From positions 428,283-492,282 of the forward strand of contig CAWCRN010000026.1 of the NCBI GenBank assembly GCA_963797835.1: a stretch of DNA of 64,000 nucleotides, in the 5' to 3' direction. Source of the DNA: JBDTSW01 sp963797835. Lineage in GTDB: Bacteria; Actinomycetota; Thermoleophilia; Solirubrobacterales; 70-9. Of this stretch, positions 44,925-54,539 are shown piece after piece. Under the pieces are notes generated by a model. It did no database searches and had not been told where the DNA came from. It saw only the letters and a program-made list of their open reading frames with translations. The position numbers were made by a program, and so were the translations under genes. Position 1 is the first letter of the stretch, and each line of letters opens with the position of its first letter.

Positions 44925-45122
44925 CTACGGCGTGCCCGTGGACGGGGCAGAGTCCATCGCCGCTGCCGTGGGCGCCATCAGCGCGCCGATGATCCACAGG
45001 AGGGGGAAGAGGAACCCGAACCAGAACATGGCCGTGTGGCCCTTCCGGAGCGTCGCCATACCGAGGAGGACGAGACACGTGATGTACGTGACCGCGAGAA
45101 CTATCCAAAGAAACGTGGACAT
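44925..45122 (-). CDS. Small two-helix membrane protein (LRKGH family), paralogue 1
   Basis: 65 residues: FLWIVLAVTYITCLVLLGMA, then TLRKGHTAMFWFGFLFPLLW and IIGALMAP. Two membrane helices with a short basic loop. The LRKGH loop and the P-L-L-W-x-I-G-A-L-M end are repeated almost exactly in the protein at 51240-51443, so these are two members of one small family flanking the same segment. The function is unknown. It starts after GGAAAG just upstream. Confidence 0.75.
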   Translation of the reverse strand: MSTFLWIVLAVTYITCLVLLGMATLRKGHTAMFWFGFLFPLLWIIGALMAPTAAAMDSAPSTGTP

Positions 45123-45142
45123 TTGACTTTCCTTTCCATGGG

Positions 45143-46802
45143 TTAGTTGCCCGCCGGCTTGGCGGACCCAGCACTGCTAGGAAGAGGGAACTCCTGCGCG
45201 GTCTGCCGCCGCAGCATCCCTACGCCGACGATCGCGAGCACGGCGAGCAGGACGATCACCAGGATCTGTCCGAGATTGTCGATCCCAGGGATGAGGGCCA
45301 GCCAGAGCAGGAACAGGACGGCGACGGCCGAGTAGACCGCGACCGGATGATCGCGCAGGGACGGTGCGAGGGAGCGCCGTGCGGCGACGGCGAGGCGCCC
45401 GGGGCCCGCCAGCCAGCCGGCGACGACGAACGCCAGTCCGATGATGAGGATGAATACCGCCCGCTCACGAAGCCCCGCGGAGAGGATGTCCCAGAGGGAC
45501 TGGACGGCCGGCTCGACCGTGTCCGAGCTCGCCAACGCTGCCACGACCTCGGTGCCGATCAGGCGCTGCACGAGCAGGACGAGCAGCGTCGCAACCAGAA
45601 TCCCACCACCGGCGCCGAGCAGTGCCCGCCGGCGCCATCCGTTCGCCAGCCAGAGGGCGGCCACATAGAGCAGGAGCACGAGCACCGGCAAGCACGACGC
45701 CGAGGTTGTGAAGCTTCTGCAAGAGGGTCTGAACTCCGCCGAGCTCATCCGAGTCCATCAGGACGAGCTCGCCCGGGTTCTGCACCGCCGGGCGCTCGAG
45801 CGCCGTGGTGACCTGCGTCTCCAGCGCGGCGAGCGAGGCGTCGAGCGCGTCGAGGTCGGCCTGGGCGGGGTCCTCGAGCACGGCCGTGGTCTGCTGCTCC
45901 AGTTCGGAGGCGCGCTCGTCGAGGCCGGTGAGCAGCTCGCCGAGGTCGGCCAGCTGGTCCTGAAGCTGGGCCGGGACGCTCTCCTCAACACCCTTGATCT
46001 GCTGCTCGAGGCTCGCGATGTTCCCCTGCAGCTCGGCCGCGTGCTGGTTCAGCGTCTCCAGACTCTGCTGCAGCTCGCTGTCCAGTTCGCCCGCTTCGAC
46101 CTCGGAGATACTCGCCCGCGCCGCCTGGATCTCGGTCTGAGCCGTGGCCAGCCCCTGGCTGAGATCCTCGGAAAAGCTCTGCACGACGCCCTGGACCTCC
46201 GTGATCGTCGCCGGATCCAGTCCCAGGCGGGTCGCGAGGTCGGCGACGACGCTCCCGTACTCGAGCGTCACCTCGCCACCGGTTGTCGAGACGTACTCGC
46301 CCTCGTCCTCGATGAGGGCGATGAACCGCCCGTGCGCCCCGCTCATGGCACTGGAGACGAGCTCCTGAACCTCAGCAGAGGAAAGCGCCCGTTCCGCCGC
46401 GTCCGTGGCGAACTGGGTGAGGGCAGATCCGATCGGCACCGCGAGCGCCTGGGCGGACTCCGGAAGCTTGCCCTCAACCTGGCCCTGTACGTCAATGGTG
46501 GCGCTGAGCTGCTCCACCGTGAAAATGCTGAGCTGCTCCTGCACATCCTCGTCGGCGAGGATCTCGGTGGTCGTGTCCGTCACCTCGTCCGTGTTGAGCA
46601 GCGTGCGCTGAACCCAGTTCGCGGTGATCGAGAGGATCAGCAGCACTGAGGCGAGGACGATCAGCGACCACACGATGACGCGGTGGCGCCGCTTCGGCTC
46701 AGCGGCCTCGGAGGACTTCTCGGGAATCGCTTGGTGCGCCAGTGGCGTCGTCCATGAGGCAAATCTCGCAGGCAGCGTCGTGCCGGACAAGGCAGCGGGC
46801 AT
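45143..46802 (-). CDS. Membrane protein with long periplasmic-type coiled coil (one frameshift)
   Basis: The preferred start is ATG 46802 (MPAALSGTTLPARFASWTTP); later ones are possible. One helix (RVIVWSLIVLASVLLILSIT) is followed by about 320 residues outside, the second half a coiled coil (EAGELDSELQQSLETLNQHA, LDERASELEQQTTAVLEDPA). Near 45715 the frame changes into LPVLVLLLYVAALWLANGWR and about four more helices to the stop at 45143. The family is not recognised; the arrangement recalls unnamed actinobacterial membrane proteins with a large helical extracellular domain. It is divergent from the response regulator, with about 57 bp between starts. Confidence 0.7.
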
Positions 46803-46859
46803 GCCACTTGGGACTGATGCGCACACCCTCGGACGCGGGCCCGCCAATATCCTTCCAGC

Positions 46860-47550
46860 GTGCCGATTCGGGTCGTAGTCGCCGACGACAGCTACATCGT
46901 CCGCCAGGGGATCGAGGAGATCCTCGCGCTCTGCGAGGGAATCGTGGTCGAGGCCTCGTGCGGGGACAAGGACTCGCTGCTCGCCGAGGTGGAAGCCAGA
47001 GAGCCCGACGTCGTGGTCACCGACATACGGATGCCGCCCACCGGCACCGACGAGGGGATTCAGGTCGCCGCGACGCTGCGCGAGACCCACCCGCGGATCG
47101 GAGTCGTGATCCTCAGCCAGTACTCGGATCCCAGCTACGCGCTGCAGCTGCTCGATTCCGGCTCCGACGGCAGGGCCTATCTGCTCAAGGACCGGGTCAG
47201 CGAGCGCGGCCAGTTGCAGGCGGCGATCGAAGCCGCGGCCGCCGGCGGGTCGGTTGTCGACCCGAAGGTCGTCGAGATCCTGGTCGAGGCGCAGACGCGC
47301 GCCGAACGCTCACGCGCTGTCCGAGCTCACTCCGCGTGAGCTCGAGGTCCTCTCCGCGATGGCCGAGGGCAGGAGCAACAACGCAATTGCGGAGGACCTG
47401 GTGCTGACCAAACGCGCCGTCGAGAAGCACATCAACGCGATCTTCCTCAAGCTGGGCTTGACGCACGCAGCCGATTCCGAGGACGTCAGCAAGCGGGTCA
47501 AGGCAGCGCTGCTGTTCCTGGCGGAGAGCGCGGACCGCGGCGCCGGCTGA
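46860..47550 (+). CDS. NarL/FixJ-type response regulator (one frameshift)
   Basis: GTG 46860. Receiver domain residues 1-125: IRVVVADDSYIVRQGIEEIL (acidic pair), DVVVTDIRMPPTGTDEGIQV (phospho-acceptor Asp), ILSQYSDP and YLLKDRVSE (conserved Lys). Near 47310 the frame changes and the LuxR-type helix-turn-helix follows: LTPRELEVLSAMAEGRSNNA, IAEDLVLTKRAVEKHINAIF. It is the likely partner of the NarL-type kinase at 48128-49930. The target is unknown; the divergent membrane protein is a candidate. Confidence 0.88.
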
Positions 47551-47632
47551 AGGACGCTGAGGGGAGACAGGCACCCCGCGCAGATGCGTGCGTGCCCCCT
47601 TGTCGCGAAGGTCACCGAACCGGATCCTCCCG

Positions 47633-48103
47633 ATGGTGAATACCGCTAGTGCGACCGGCGCCGACCCGGTAAGGGTTCTGACGGTCGACGACCACGAACC
47701 CTTCCTCGAGGTGGCCCACGAGATGATCTCCGGCACGCCGGGGTTCGAGGCGGTCGGGGAGGTCACGTCGGCCGCGGAGGCACTGGCGGCCGCGGAAACG
47801 ATCCAACCCGACCTCGTCCTGATCGACGTCCACATGCCCGAGATGGGCGGGATCGAGGCGAGCCGAAGGCTCAGCGCCGACCATCCTGAGCTCGTCGATC
47901 GTCCTGATCTCCACGGCAGACCCGAGCGAGCTGCCGGCCGCTGCGCGGAACTGCGGTGCGGTCGAGATCCTTCGCAAGCAGGACCTCGGACCGGCGACCA
48001 TACGCCGCGTCTGGGCGTGCCCGGGGACGATCTTCGCCCACCTGAGCCTGCACGCTGTGAGACCCTGGTTGCCCGCGGCATGGAGGACGCAAGGCTGAGA
48101 TAG
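47633..48103 (+). CDS. Stand-alone receiver-domain protein (one frameshift)
   Basis: From ATG 47633: VRVLTVDDHEPFLEVAHEMI and PDLVLIDVHMPEMGGIEASR with the phospho-acceptor Asp. Near 47895 the frame changes to VIVLISTADPSELPAAARNC and EILRKQDLGPATIRRVW with the conserved Lys. After that only about 20 residues remain, so there is no output domain. It may be a phosphate sink or a connector for the neighbouring kinase. The stop lies 24 bp before the kinase start. Confidence 0.75.
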   Translation: MVNTASATGADPVRVLTVDDHEPFLEVAHEMISGTPGFEAVGEVTSAAEALAAAETIQPDLVLIDVHMPEMGGIEASRRLSADHPELVDRPDLHGRPERAAGRCAELRCGRDPSQAGPRTGDHTPRLGVPGDDLRPPEPARCETLVARGMEDARLR

Positions 48104-48127
48104 AGGAGCGTCGAACAGCTTCCGACG

Positions 48128-49930
48128 GTGACAGCGCTGCGGTTGAAGCTGGTTGCGCTGGCGGTCGCGGCGGTTGCGCTCTCCGCGGCTACCGCGACGC
48201 TCGCCCTCTCCAATCCGACCGCCACCGATCGGATCACGATCGCGATCGTTTCGGTGCTGCTGACCGCGATCCCGGTCGGGCGTCGGCATCTACGCATGGG
48301 CGCGGGAACCGAGCAACCGGTTCGGCGCCTTGCTCGTCGCGGGCGGCTTCCTCTGGGGCGTGACGTCGCTGTCGGCGTCCGACAACGACGTCCTCTACAG
48401 CATCGGCAGAGTCACGCTCTGGGCTGCCGAGGCGGGGCTGCTCTACACGATGCTCGCCTTCCCGACCGGTCGGCTCATCACCCGCGCGGAGCGGGCTCGT
48501 GGTCCTGGGCATCTGCCTGCTCGTTCTCACGCTCTACCTGCCGACGGCCTTCGTCAGCGAGCAGTACTTCCTGCCGTTTCCGCTGACGACATGCACGGAG
48601 GGTTGCCCGACCAACGCGTTCATGCTCACCAACTCGGAGCCCGCGTTCCTGGGCGGGGTCGAGGACGTCCGCGACGTCCTGGCGATCGGACTGTTCATCG
48701 CCGCGGTGTCGATCCTGGCGCTTCGGATCAAGCGCGAGACGCCCCTGGTCAGGCCGATCCTCGTCCCGGTGCTCGCGATCGCGATCGTCCGCCTGGTCGC
48801 GGTGGCCGTCTACCAGCTGATGGCAGGCACCTATCCGGACTCTTCGTTCACCGAGGTCGCCGGATGGATGGCGGCCTTTGGAATCCCCGCGATGTCGATC
48901 GCATTCCTGGTGGGGCTGATCCAGTGGCGCATGGTCGAGGCGAAGACGCTCGAGGAGGTCACGGGCGGATTGCGGGCCGATCTCGGTCCCGGGACCCTCG
49001 ACTCGCTGCTCTCGCGTTCGGCGGTCGGCGATTCCGTGCGGATCCTCTACGGGGATCCCGAGGCTGCGGGTGACCCCGATCAGTGGGTGGATGGAGCCGG
49101 TTCGACCGCGCAGCTGCCCGCCGCGGGCTCCTCGCAGGTGGTCGCAAAGTACGAGTCCGGTGAGAACAGGGTGGCGGTGGTCCACGGTCAGATGCTCTAC
49201 GGGCAGAGGAAGTTCCTCGACGCGATCGCGGCCTGCGCGATCGCGTCGGTCGAGAACCAGCGACTCGCCACCGCGCTGGACTCGTCTCTTCAGGACGTGG
49301 CGGACTCGCGCGCCCGCATCTCCGCCGCCGCCGACGAGGAGCGCCGGCGAATCGAGCGGGACCTGCACGACGGCGCCCAGCAGCAGCTGGTGACGCTGGG
49401 CATCAAGCTCGACCTGATCGCCGGGATGATCGAGTCGGATCCCGAGCGGGCGGTCGAGCAACTCCGCGGGGCGGGGACGCGGGTGACGGATGTCCTCGAC
49501 GACGTGCGCTCGCTGGCGCGGGGCATCTATCCGCCACTGCTGGTCGATGCCGGGCTGGCCGAGGCACTGGTCGCGGCGGGGAGGCGGTGCGCGCTCCCAA
49601 CCAAGGTGGATTGCGACGGCGTCGGGCGTTACCCGCCGGGCACGGAGAGCGCCGTCTACTTCTGCTGCCTCGAGGCGCTTCAGAACGCGAGCAAGCACGC
49701 CGATGGCGCCCGGTCGATCTCGGTCCGCGTGCGTGAGTCCGCTGGCAAGCTCCGCTTCGAGGTGAGCGATGACGGCGCCGGATTCGCCCCCGGGACGGCC
49801 ATGAACGGCGGCGGGCTCACCAACATGCGTGATCGAGTCGCGGCCGTAGGGGGTCAGGTGACGCGTGCGCTCGTCCCCGGGCGCTGGGACCCTGGTCGTC
49901 GGCACCATCCCGCTCGCGCCGAAGACCTGA
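48128..49930 (+). CDS. NarL-type sensor histidine kinase (frame-disrupted)
   Basis: The N-terminal membrane part is split over three frames (LKLVALAVAAVALSAATATL; LVAGGFLWGVTSLSASDNDV; VLGICLLVLTLYLPTAF), giving about seven to eight helices. The soluble part is in one frame: the HisKA_3 box EERRRIERDLHDGAQQQLVT with the phospho-accepting His, DDVRSLARGIYPPLL, the N-box FCCLEALQNASKHADG, and G-boxes VSDDGAGFAPG and GGGLTNMRDRV. A last shift near 49885 gives GTLVVGTIPLAPKT and the stop at 49930. The signal sensed in the membrane domain is unknown. Confidence 0.85.
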
Positions 49931-49957
49931 TCGTCCACTGCCGGCCCTTACACTCGG

Positions 49958-51226
49958 CTACGCCAGTCCGCTGCGGGCGCGCGTCACCTCGACCGGCGCG
50001 CCCTCCATCGGTGGCTCAGCGTCACGGGGGTGGCGTTCGAACCATCCGCCGTAGCGGGTGGCGAGCGGCGAGGCCGTGAGGCCGTGGGCGAAGACCGAGA
50101 GCCCGACGGTCACGTAGATCGCGAGGACGATCAGGTGCTCATGGGGGAGCGCGGACTCCTCGACCACGATCAGCGCGAAGACGATCGAGGCCAGGCCGCG
50201 GGGCCCGAACCAGCCGAGGAACCCGATCGTCGGGATCCGAGCGTGCGAGCCCAGCATCCCGATCGCCACGGGCACCAGCCGCACGAGGGTCAGGCTGAGA
50301 ACCGCGTAGAGCGCCAGTTGCCAGGTCAGCTCGCCCAGCGCCGGTCCCAACAGGATCGCCCCGAAGAGGATGAAGGTCACGCCGTTGAGCACGCCTCCGA
50401 CCTCCTCGGTGAGCCGATTCATCTCCTCGGGGTCGCGCTTGATCACCGCGCGGAAGACCAGGCCGGCGACGAAGGCCGCGATGAAGCCCGACCCGTGAAG
50501 CGCCACCGCCGTGCCGTAGGCCAAGGCCGCCCCGGCGGCGGGGATCACCTGGCGCCAGGCGCCCTCGATCAGATCCCTGCGCCCGGCATACACGACGACC
50601 GCTCCGATCACGAGCCCGCCGCAGACCCCACCGACGATGCCGTAGCCGATCTCCTCGAGCAGGAGCTCGCTCGCGCTTCGCCCGTGCGAGATATGCGACT
50701 CGACGTCCGCTGCCGCGACGGCCGCGAACAGCAGCGGCACGCAGATCCCGTCGTTCAACCCGCTCTCGATGTTCAGGGCCTGGCGAATCCGACCCGGCAC
50801 GCGCGGCTCGGTGACGACCGCCTGACCGAGGGCGGCGTCCGTGGGCGCCAGGACGACCGCGAGGATGACGGCCTCCCAAATGGTCAGGTCGACGAAGACC
50901 ACGGCCGCCGTGGCCGCGCCGAGGGCGATCGTCAGCGGTAGGCCGATCCCCAGCAGGCGCAGCGGCACCGAGATCTCGCGTCGCAACCTGCCGAAGTCGA
51001 TGCGCGAGGCGTCGGCGAAGAGCACCAGCGCGAGCGTCGCCTCCGCCAGCGTCCGCACGGCCGAGCTGGTGCTCGAGATTTCGATCCCGCCGATGACCTT
51101 GGGGCCGACCAGCAGCCCGATGGCGACGAACAGCATCGCGGGGGTGAGCGGCGATCCGGACAGCCGCTTCGAAACGGCGGCAACCGCGACCAGTGCCAGA
51201 GCCACGAACGTCAGCGACCACTCCAT
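49958..51226 (-). CDS. CPA1-type sodium/proton antiporter
   Basis: 422 residues, intact, about 12 to 13 helices: AMLFVAIGLLVGPKVIGGIE, TIWEAVILAVVLAPTDAALG (the unwound helix with T-D), and ALNIESGLNDGICVPLLFAA with the N-D pair expected for ion binding in electroneutral CPA1 proteins. It would exchange Na+ or K+ for protons across the cytoplasmic membrane. No regulatory TrkA domain is attached. It is convergent with the kinase and starts 13 bp after the small membrane gene in the same direction. Confidence 0.9.
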   Translation of the reverse strand: MEWSLTFVALALVAVAAVSKRLSGSPLTPAMLFVAIGLLVGPKVIGGIEISSTSSAVRTLAEATLALVLFADASRIDFGRLRREISVPLRLLGIGLPLTIALGAATAAVVFVDLTIWEAVILAVVLAPTDAALGQAVVTEPRVPGRIRQALNIESGLNDGICVPLLFAAVAAADVESHISHGRSASELLLEEIGYGIVGGVCGGLVIGAVVVYAGRRDLIEGAWRQVIPAAGAALAYGTAVALHGSGFIAAFVAGLVFRAVIKRDPEEMNRLTEEVGGVLNGVTFILFGAILLGPALGELTWQLALYAVLSLTLVRLVPVAIGMLGSHARIPTIGFLGWFGPRGLASIVFALIVVEESALPHEHLIVLAIYVTVGLSVFAHGLTASPLATRYGGWFERHPRDAEPPMEGAPVEVTRARSGLA

Positions 51227-51239
51227 CAGGCACCCGCCC

Positions 51240-51443
51240 TCATAGTCGCGCGTGGTCGGAGCGGGGGTCCACCACCGGCATCATCAGGGCCCCGATCAGC
51301 CAGAGGAGCGGCAGGAAGAAGCCGAGGATGAACAGCACCCAGTGACCCTTCCTCAGCCCGATCATGCCCAGCGTGACCAGCAGCAGGATGTAGAGGACGG
51401 TGAGCCCGCCCCAGACCGCGGGGTTGATGCCGGCAGTGACCAT
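51240..51443 (-). CDS. Small two-helix membrane protein (LRKGH family), paralogue 2
   Basis: 67 residues: GGLTVLYILLLVTLGMIGLR, KGHWVLFILGFFLPLLWLIG, ALMMPVVDP. It shares L-R-K-G-H and P-L-L-W-x-I-G-A-L-M with the protein at 44925-45122. It precedes the antiporter and is probably co-transcribed with it, which suggests an accessory role at the membrane (inference). Confidence 0.75.
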   Translation of the reverse strand: MVTAGINPAVWGGLTVLYILLLVTLGMIGLRKGHWVLFILGFFLPLLWLIGALMMPVVDPRSDHARL

Positions 51444-51633
51444 TGGTCACAACCGTCACACCCAGCGCCGGATTGGGCAATGGGGTGCCCCTCCCAGCGG
51501 CTGTGGTGCGGCCACCATCGCCCGTCGGGTACTCGCTCCCTTGCGGTGCCCACCCGTCGCGCGCAGACTCCCGTCCAGCAGCTTGAGCACGAGCAAGCCC
51601 GGGCTGGACATGCGAAATCCCGAGGAGGAAGCG

Positions 51634-52963
51634 ATGTCAGACGGCAACGGACAGATCCCACCGATGAATCCCTACGGGGGGGTTGGTGGAGGCGGGATCA
51701 CGATGCCGCCCTACTACAAGCCCACCGAAAACATGGGTAGCGGATCCACCTACTACCCGACGTCGGAGGAGCTCGGCAAGGACGAGATGCGGATCACCTT
51801 CGTCGGCAGCTGTCCGTTCCCGCCGCGGCGGAACCAGGCCGCCACCTGCATCATGGTCGAGCTCGGCAACGGCAAGCGCTTCTTCTTCGACTTCGGCCCC
51901 GGCTGCCTGCGCAACATCCTCGCGATGCAGGTGCCGCTGCAGATGGTCAACGACATCTTCCTGACCCACCTGCACGTGGACCACTACGGCGAGCTGCCGT
52001 ACCTCTTCGCGTTCGCCCCGTGGGCCGCCCGCTGGAAGCCGCTGCGGGTGCACGGGCCTTCGGGCCGAACCCCCGAGGACGGAACCCAGGCCATGGTCGA
52101 CGGCATGAAGAAGATGGCCCACTGGCACATCGACAGCTTCAACTCCTCACCGATCGGCGACGGCTACGAGGTCGAGGTGAACGAGTTCGACTTCCGCGAC
52201 GACAACGGCATCTGTTACGACCAGGACGGGGTGACGATCCGTCACTGGCGTCGCTCCCACACCAAGGACGGGGCATCCGCGTACCGCCTCGACTGGAACG
52301 GTCTCTCGTTCGTGTGGACCGGCGACGGCCGCCCGGACGAGCTCACCGCCGAGTTCGCCAAGGACGTGGACGTCTTCGTGACCGAGGTCCAGCCCGACAC
52401 GGCGCACCTGCAGGAGATGAAGATGGGGATTCCGGCGATGATCGTGAACAACACGATCGACACCGCCCACACCGTCCACTACGCGGTCGGCTACCTGACC
52501 AAGCAGGTCAACCCCCGCCTGGCGATGGTCACGCACACCGCCTACGACGAGGACATGCTGCCCGAGATCATCGCCGGCATCAGGGTCCACTGGGACGGTC
52601 TGTTCCAGTTCGGCGCTCCCGACGGCATCGTCGTCAACGTGACCAAGGACGCGGTCTGGACGCGCAACTCGGCGCTCTCCGAGGCGGCCAGCCCGGCGCG
52701 GCCGAGCCCGTCCGAGGCGAAGGACCTGTTCGACCTCGGTCCCGACCCATCTCAGCGTCGACTTCCCCGACCCGGTGCACAACGTCACCGACGTCCAGGA
52801 GGAGTTCGTCCGCGAGAAGGAGATCGACCCGAACCTCTACTACCCGGAGGACGTCAAGCGCGACCTCGTCCGCGTCTTCCCCAAGGGGTTCAAGATCGAG
52901 ATCCCGAAGATGGTCGCCCAGAAGGTCGGCGAGAAGCTCAAGGGCCGATTCGGGCGGGACTAG
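51634..52963 (+). CDS. MBL-fold metallo-hydrolase (GntH-like, one frameshift)
   Basis: ATG 51634 after GAGGAGG (an in-frame ATG at 51610 is possible). A Gly-rich start (NPYGGVGGGGITMPPYYKPT) is followed by YYPTSEELGKDEMRITFVGS and the metal motif FLTHLHVDHYGELPYLFAFA (H-x-H-x-D-H). Later ligands lie in IRHWRRSHTKDGA, VWTGDGRPDE and MVTHTAYDED. The order matches MBL proteins annotated as GntH-like (guanitoxin-type), but no guanitoxin genes are near, so that pathway is not inferred. Near 52745 the frame changes to LSVDFPDPVHNVTDVQEEFV and ends at 52963. Confidence 0.82.
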
Positions 52964-52971
52964 GGAGCGCG

Positions 52972-54004
52972 ATGGGCTTGGGTCACCACGCGGATTCGGG
53001 CGGCGCCGGGCGGACCCCGGTGACGGTGCTGACGGGGTTTCTCGGCGCCGGCAAGACGACCCTGCTCAACCGCATCCTCAACGGCGATCATGGGATGAAG
53101 GTCGGCGTCCTGGTCAACGACTTCGGCTCGATCAACATCGACGCCGACCTCGTCGTCGACGTCGAGAGCGACGTGATCAGCCTCGCCAACGGCTGCGTCT
53201 GCTGCTCGATCCGCGACGACCTCTCGGCGGCCCTGATCCAGGTCATCGAGCGGCCCGAGCGGCCCGAGTACATCCTGCTGGAGGCGAGCGGGGTGGCCGA
53301 GCCGACCGGGATCGCCCTCACGTTCGTCGACGACGCATCGCTGATCGACCGCGTCCGCCTCGACAGCATCATCTGCGTCATCGACGCCGAGCAGGTCTTC
53401 GCGGCTCCCGAGCACATGGAGCTGAAGATCTGGCAGGTGGCGACGGCCGACATGGTGATCGTCAACAAGACCGACCTCGTCGGGCGCGAGCAGATCGAGA
53501 GGATCAGGGCGTGGCTCGACGATCGCCTGCACCGATACAGGCTGCTGGAGGCGAAGAGGTGCGACGTCCCGCTCGAGGTGCTGCTCGGCGTGGGGCGGTT
53601 CGACCCCGGCCGCGCAGAGCCCGGTCAGGCGAGCCACTCCCCGACGTGTTCCGACCCCGGCGTGCGAACACGCGGAACACGACGCTCATGATCGACGGTT
53701 CGAATCGTGGAGCTACGAGACCGACCGGCCGCTGTCGCTGGAGGCAGTTCGCACGGAAGCGGCGAAGCTGCCCGCGGGGGTGTACCGGGCCAAGGGCGTG
53801 ATCGCAGCCTCCGAGGCGCCGGAGCGCCGCGGGGTGCTCCAGGTGGTGGGAAAGAGGGTGGACGTCTCCTTCGACGGGGAATGGGGCGGAGAGGCCCCGA
53901 GTACTCGAATCGTCGCGATCGGAGCGGCCGGGACGATCGATCCCGGCGATCTGGAGAAGCACTTCGCCCCCTGTCTGGCGGGAGGGGGCGCCGCGAGCGC
54001 GTAG
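52972..54004 (+). CDS. CobW/COG0523-type GTPase metallochaperone (frameshift in C-terminal part)
   Basis: ATG 52972, 8 bp after the MBL stop. G1 motif VTVLTGFLGAGKTTLLNRIL; the metal-binding CxCC is ISLANGCVCCSIRDDLSAAL; then ILLEASGVAEPTG and IVNKTDLVG (G4). Near 53640 the frame changes and the C-terminal CobW domain follows: FESWSYETDRPLSLEAVRTE, LPAGVYRAKGVI, ending CLAGGGAASA at 54004. These GTPases insert zinc or other metals into client proteins. The client may be the MBL enzyme encoded just upstream, which needs metals (inference). Confidence 0.87.
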
Positions 54005-54136
54005 GTGAGCCCGATGGATGAGGGCGATCGCGAGTGGGAGGACCCACCGGGCTCTGCCGACGACGCCGCGGACCCCGCCGCACCAGACGTAGGTCCGGGC
54101 GGCGAGTTGCCGCCAGCGGAGGTCGTGAGCCCGTGA
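54005..54136 (+). CDS. Very small acidic peptide
   Basis: GTG 54005 directly after the CobW stop opens 43 codons: MSPMDEGDREWEDPPGSADD, then a Pro/Ala/Asp-rich stretch to TGA 54134-54136. The composition (Asp, Glu, Pro) is unlike shadow frames and the spacing fits translational coupling, but there is no comparative support. Confidence 0.3.
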   Translation: MSPMDEGDREWEDPPGSADDAADPAAPDVGPGGELPPAEVVSP

Positions 54137-54229
54137 ACGGTCCGCGGTTCAAACCCTGAGCTCAGCGCTCGACCGCGCTGTCCAGGGGTCGCGACCACCG
54201 GTCCAGCCGGCGTCAGCCGGTCACGATCA

Positions 54230-54460
54230 CAACGGCAGTCGCCACTCCGAGCCCGCTTCCTGCGCTGGTCGGCCCTTGGCGGAGTCCTGTGGTCGGTCTA
54301 CACCTGCGCCCTGGCCTACAACGTGGCGACCACGCTCTCGGGCTATCCACTCGCGTCGCTCGTCATCTCCTCGCTCATTACGTCCGCCGCGTTGGCGGCT
54401 ATCTACTTCGTGGATCGTCGTAGGAGGAGAGGCGCGGAGACCGCGCAGCCGGCGGCATGA
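54230..54460 (+). pseudogene. C-terminal remnant of a DedA/VTT-family membrane protein
   Basis: No start codon opens this frame, but it reads RFLRWSALGGVLWSVYTCAL, AYNVATTLSGYPLASLVISS, LITSAALAAIYFVDRRRRRG to TGA 54458-54460. This is the last third of a DedA/SNARE-associated (VTT) protein: the R-R-F-L-x-W-x-x-x-G-G-x-L-W block and the final helix with a basic tail. The N-terminal two thirds are missing, cut at about 54230. It ends a few bases before a tRNA fragment. Confidence 0.7.
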
Positions 54461-54463
54461 GTC

Positions 54464-54500
54464 CATGCGGCTGGTTTCGAACCCGCGACGTCCGGCGTGG
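54464..54500 (-). repeat. Diverged tRNA-Val 3' fragment, copy 7
   Basis: GCGGCTGGTTTCGAACCCGC matches the acceptor/T-arm part with one T-stem change. The following GACGTCCGGCGTGG corresponds to the variable and anticodon-stem region with several changes. The sequence after it (GTGCCCGATCCTCACCTGG) is shared with the region after copy 2, where duplicate block A begins. Confidence 0.6.
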
Positions 54501-54539
54501 TGCCCGATCCTCACCTGGTTCGGGACCGAGTAGCCGGAG

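Noticed and set aside
47300..47320. Programmed frameshift in the response regulator
   Set aside because: No slippery heptamer with a downstream structure is evident, and similar breaks occur in many unrelated genes of the window.
52972..54004. Cobalamin biosynthesis role for the CobW-type protein
   Set aside because: No cobalamin gene is near; the family is a broad group of metal-inserting GTPases, so the name CobW should not be read as function.
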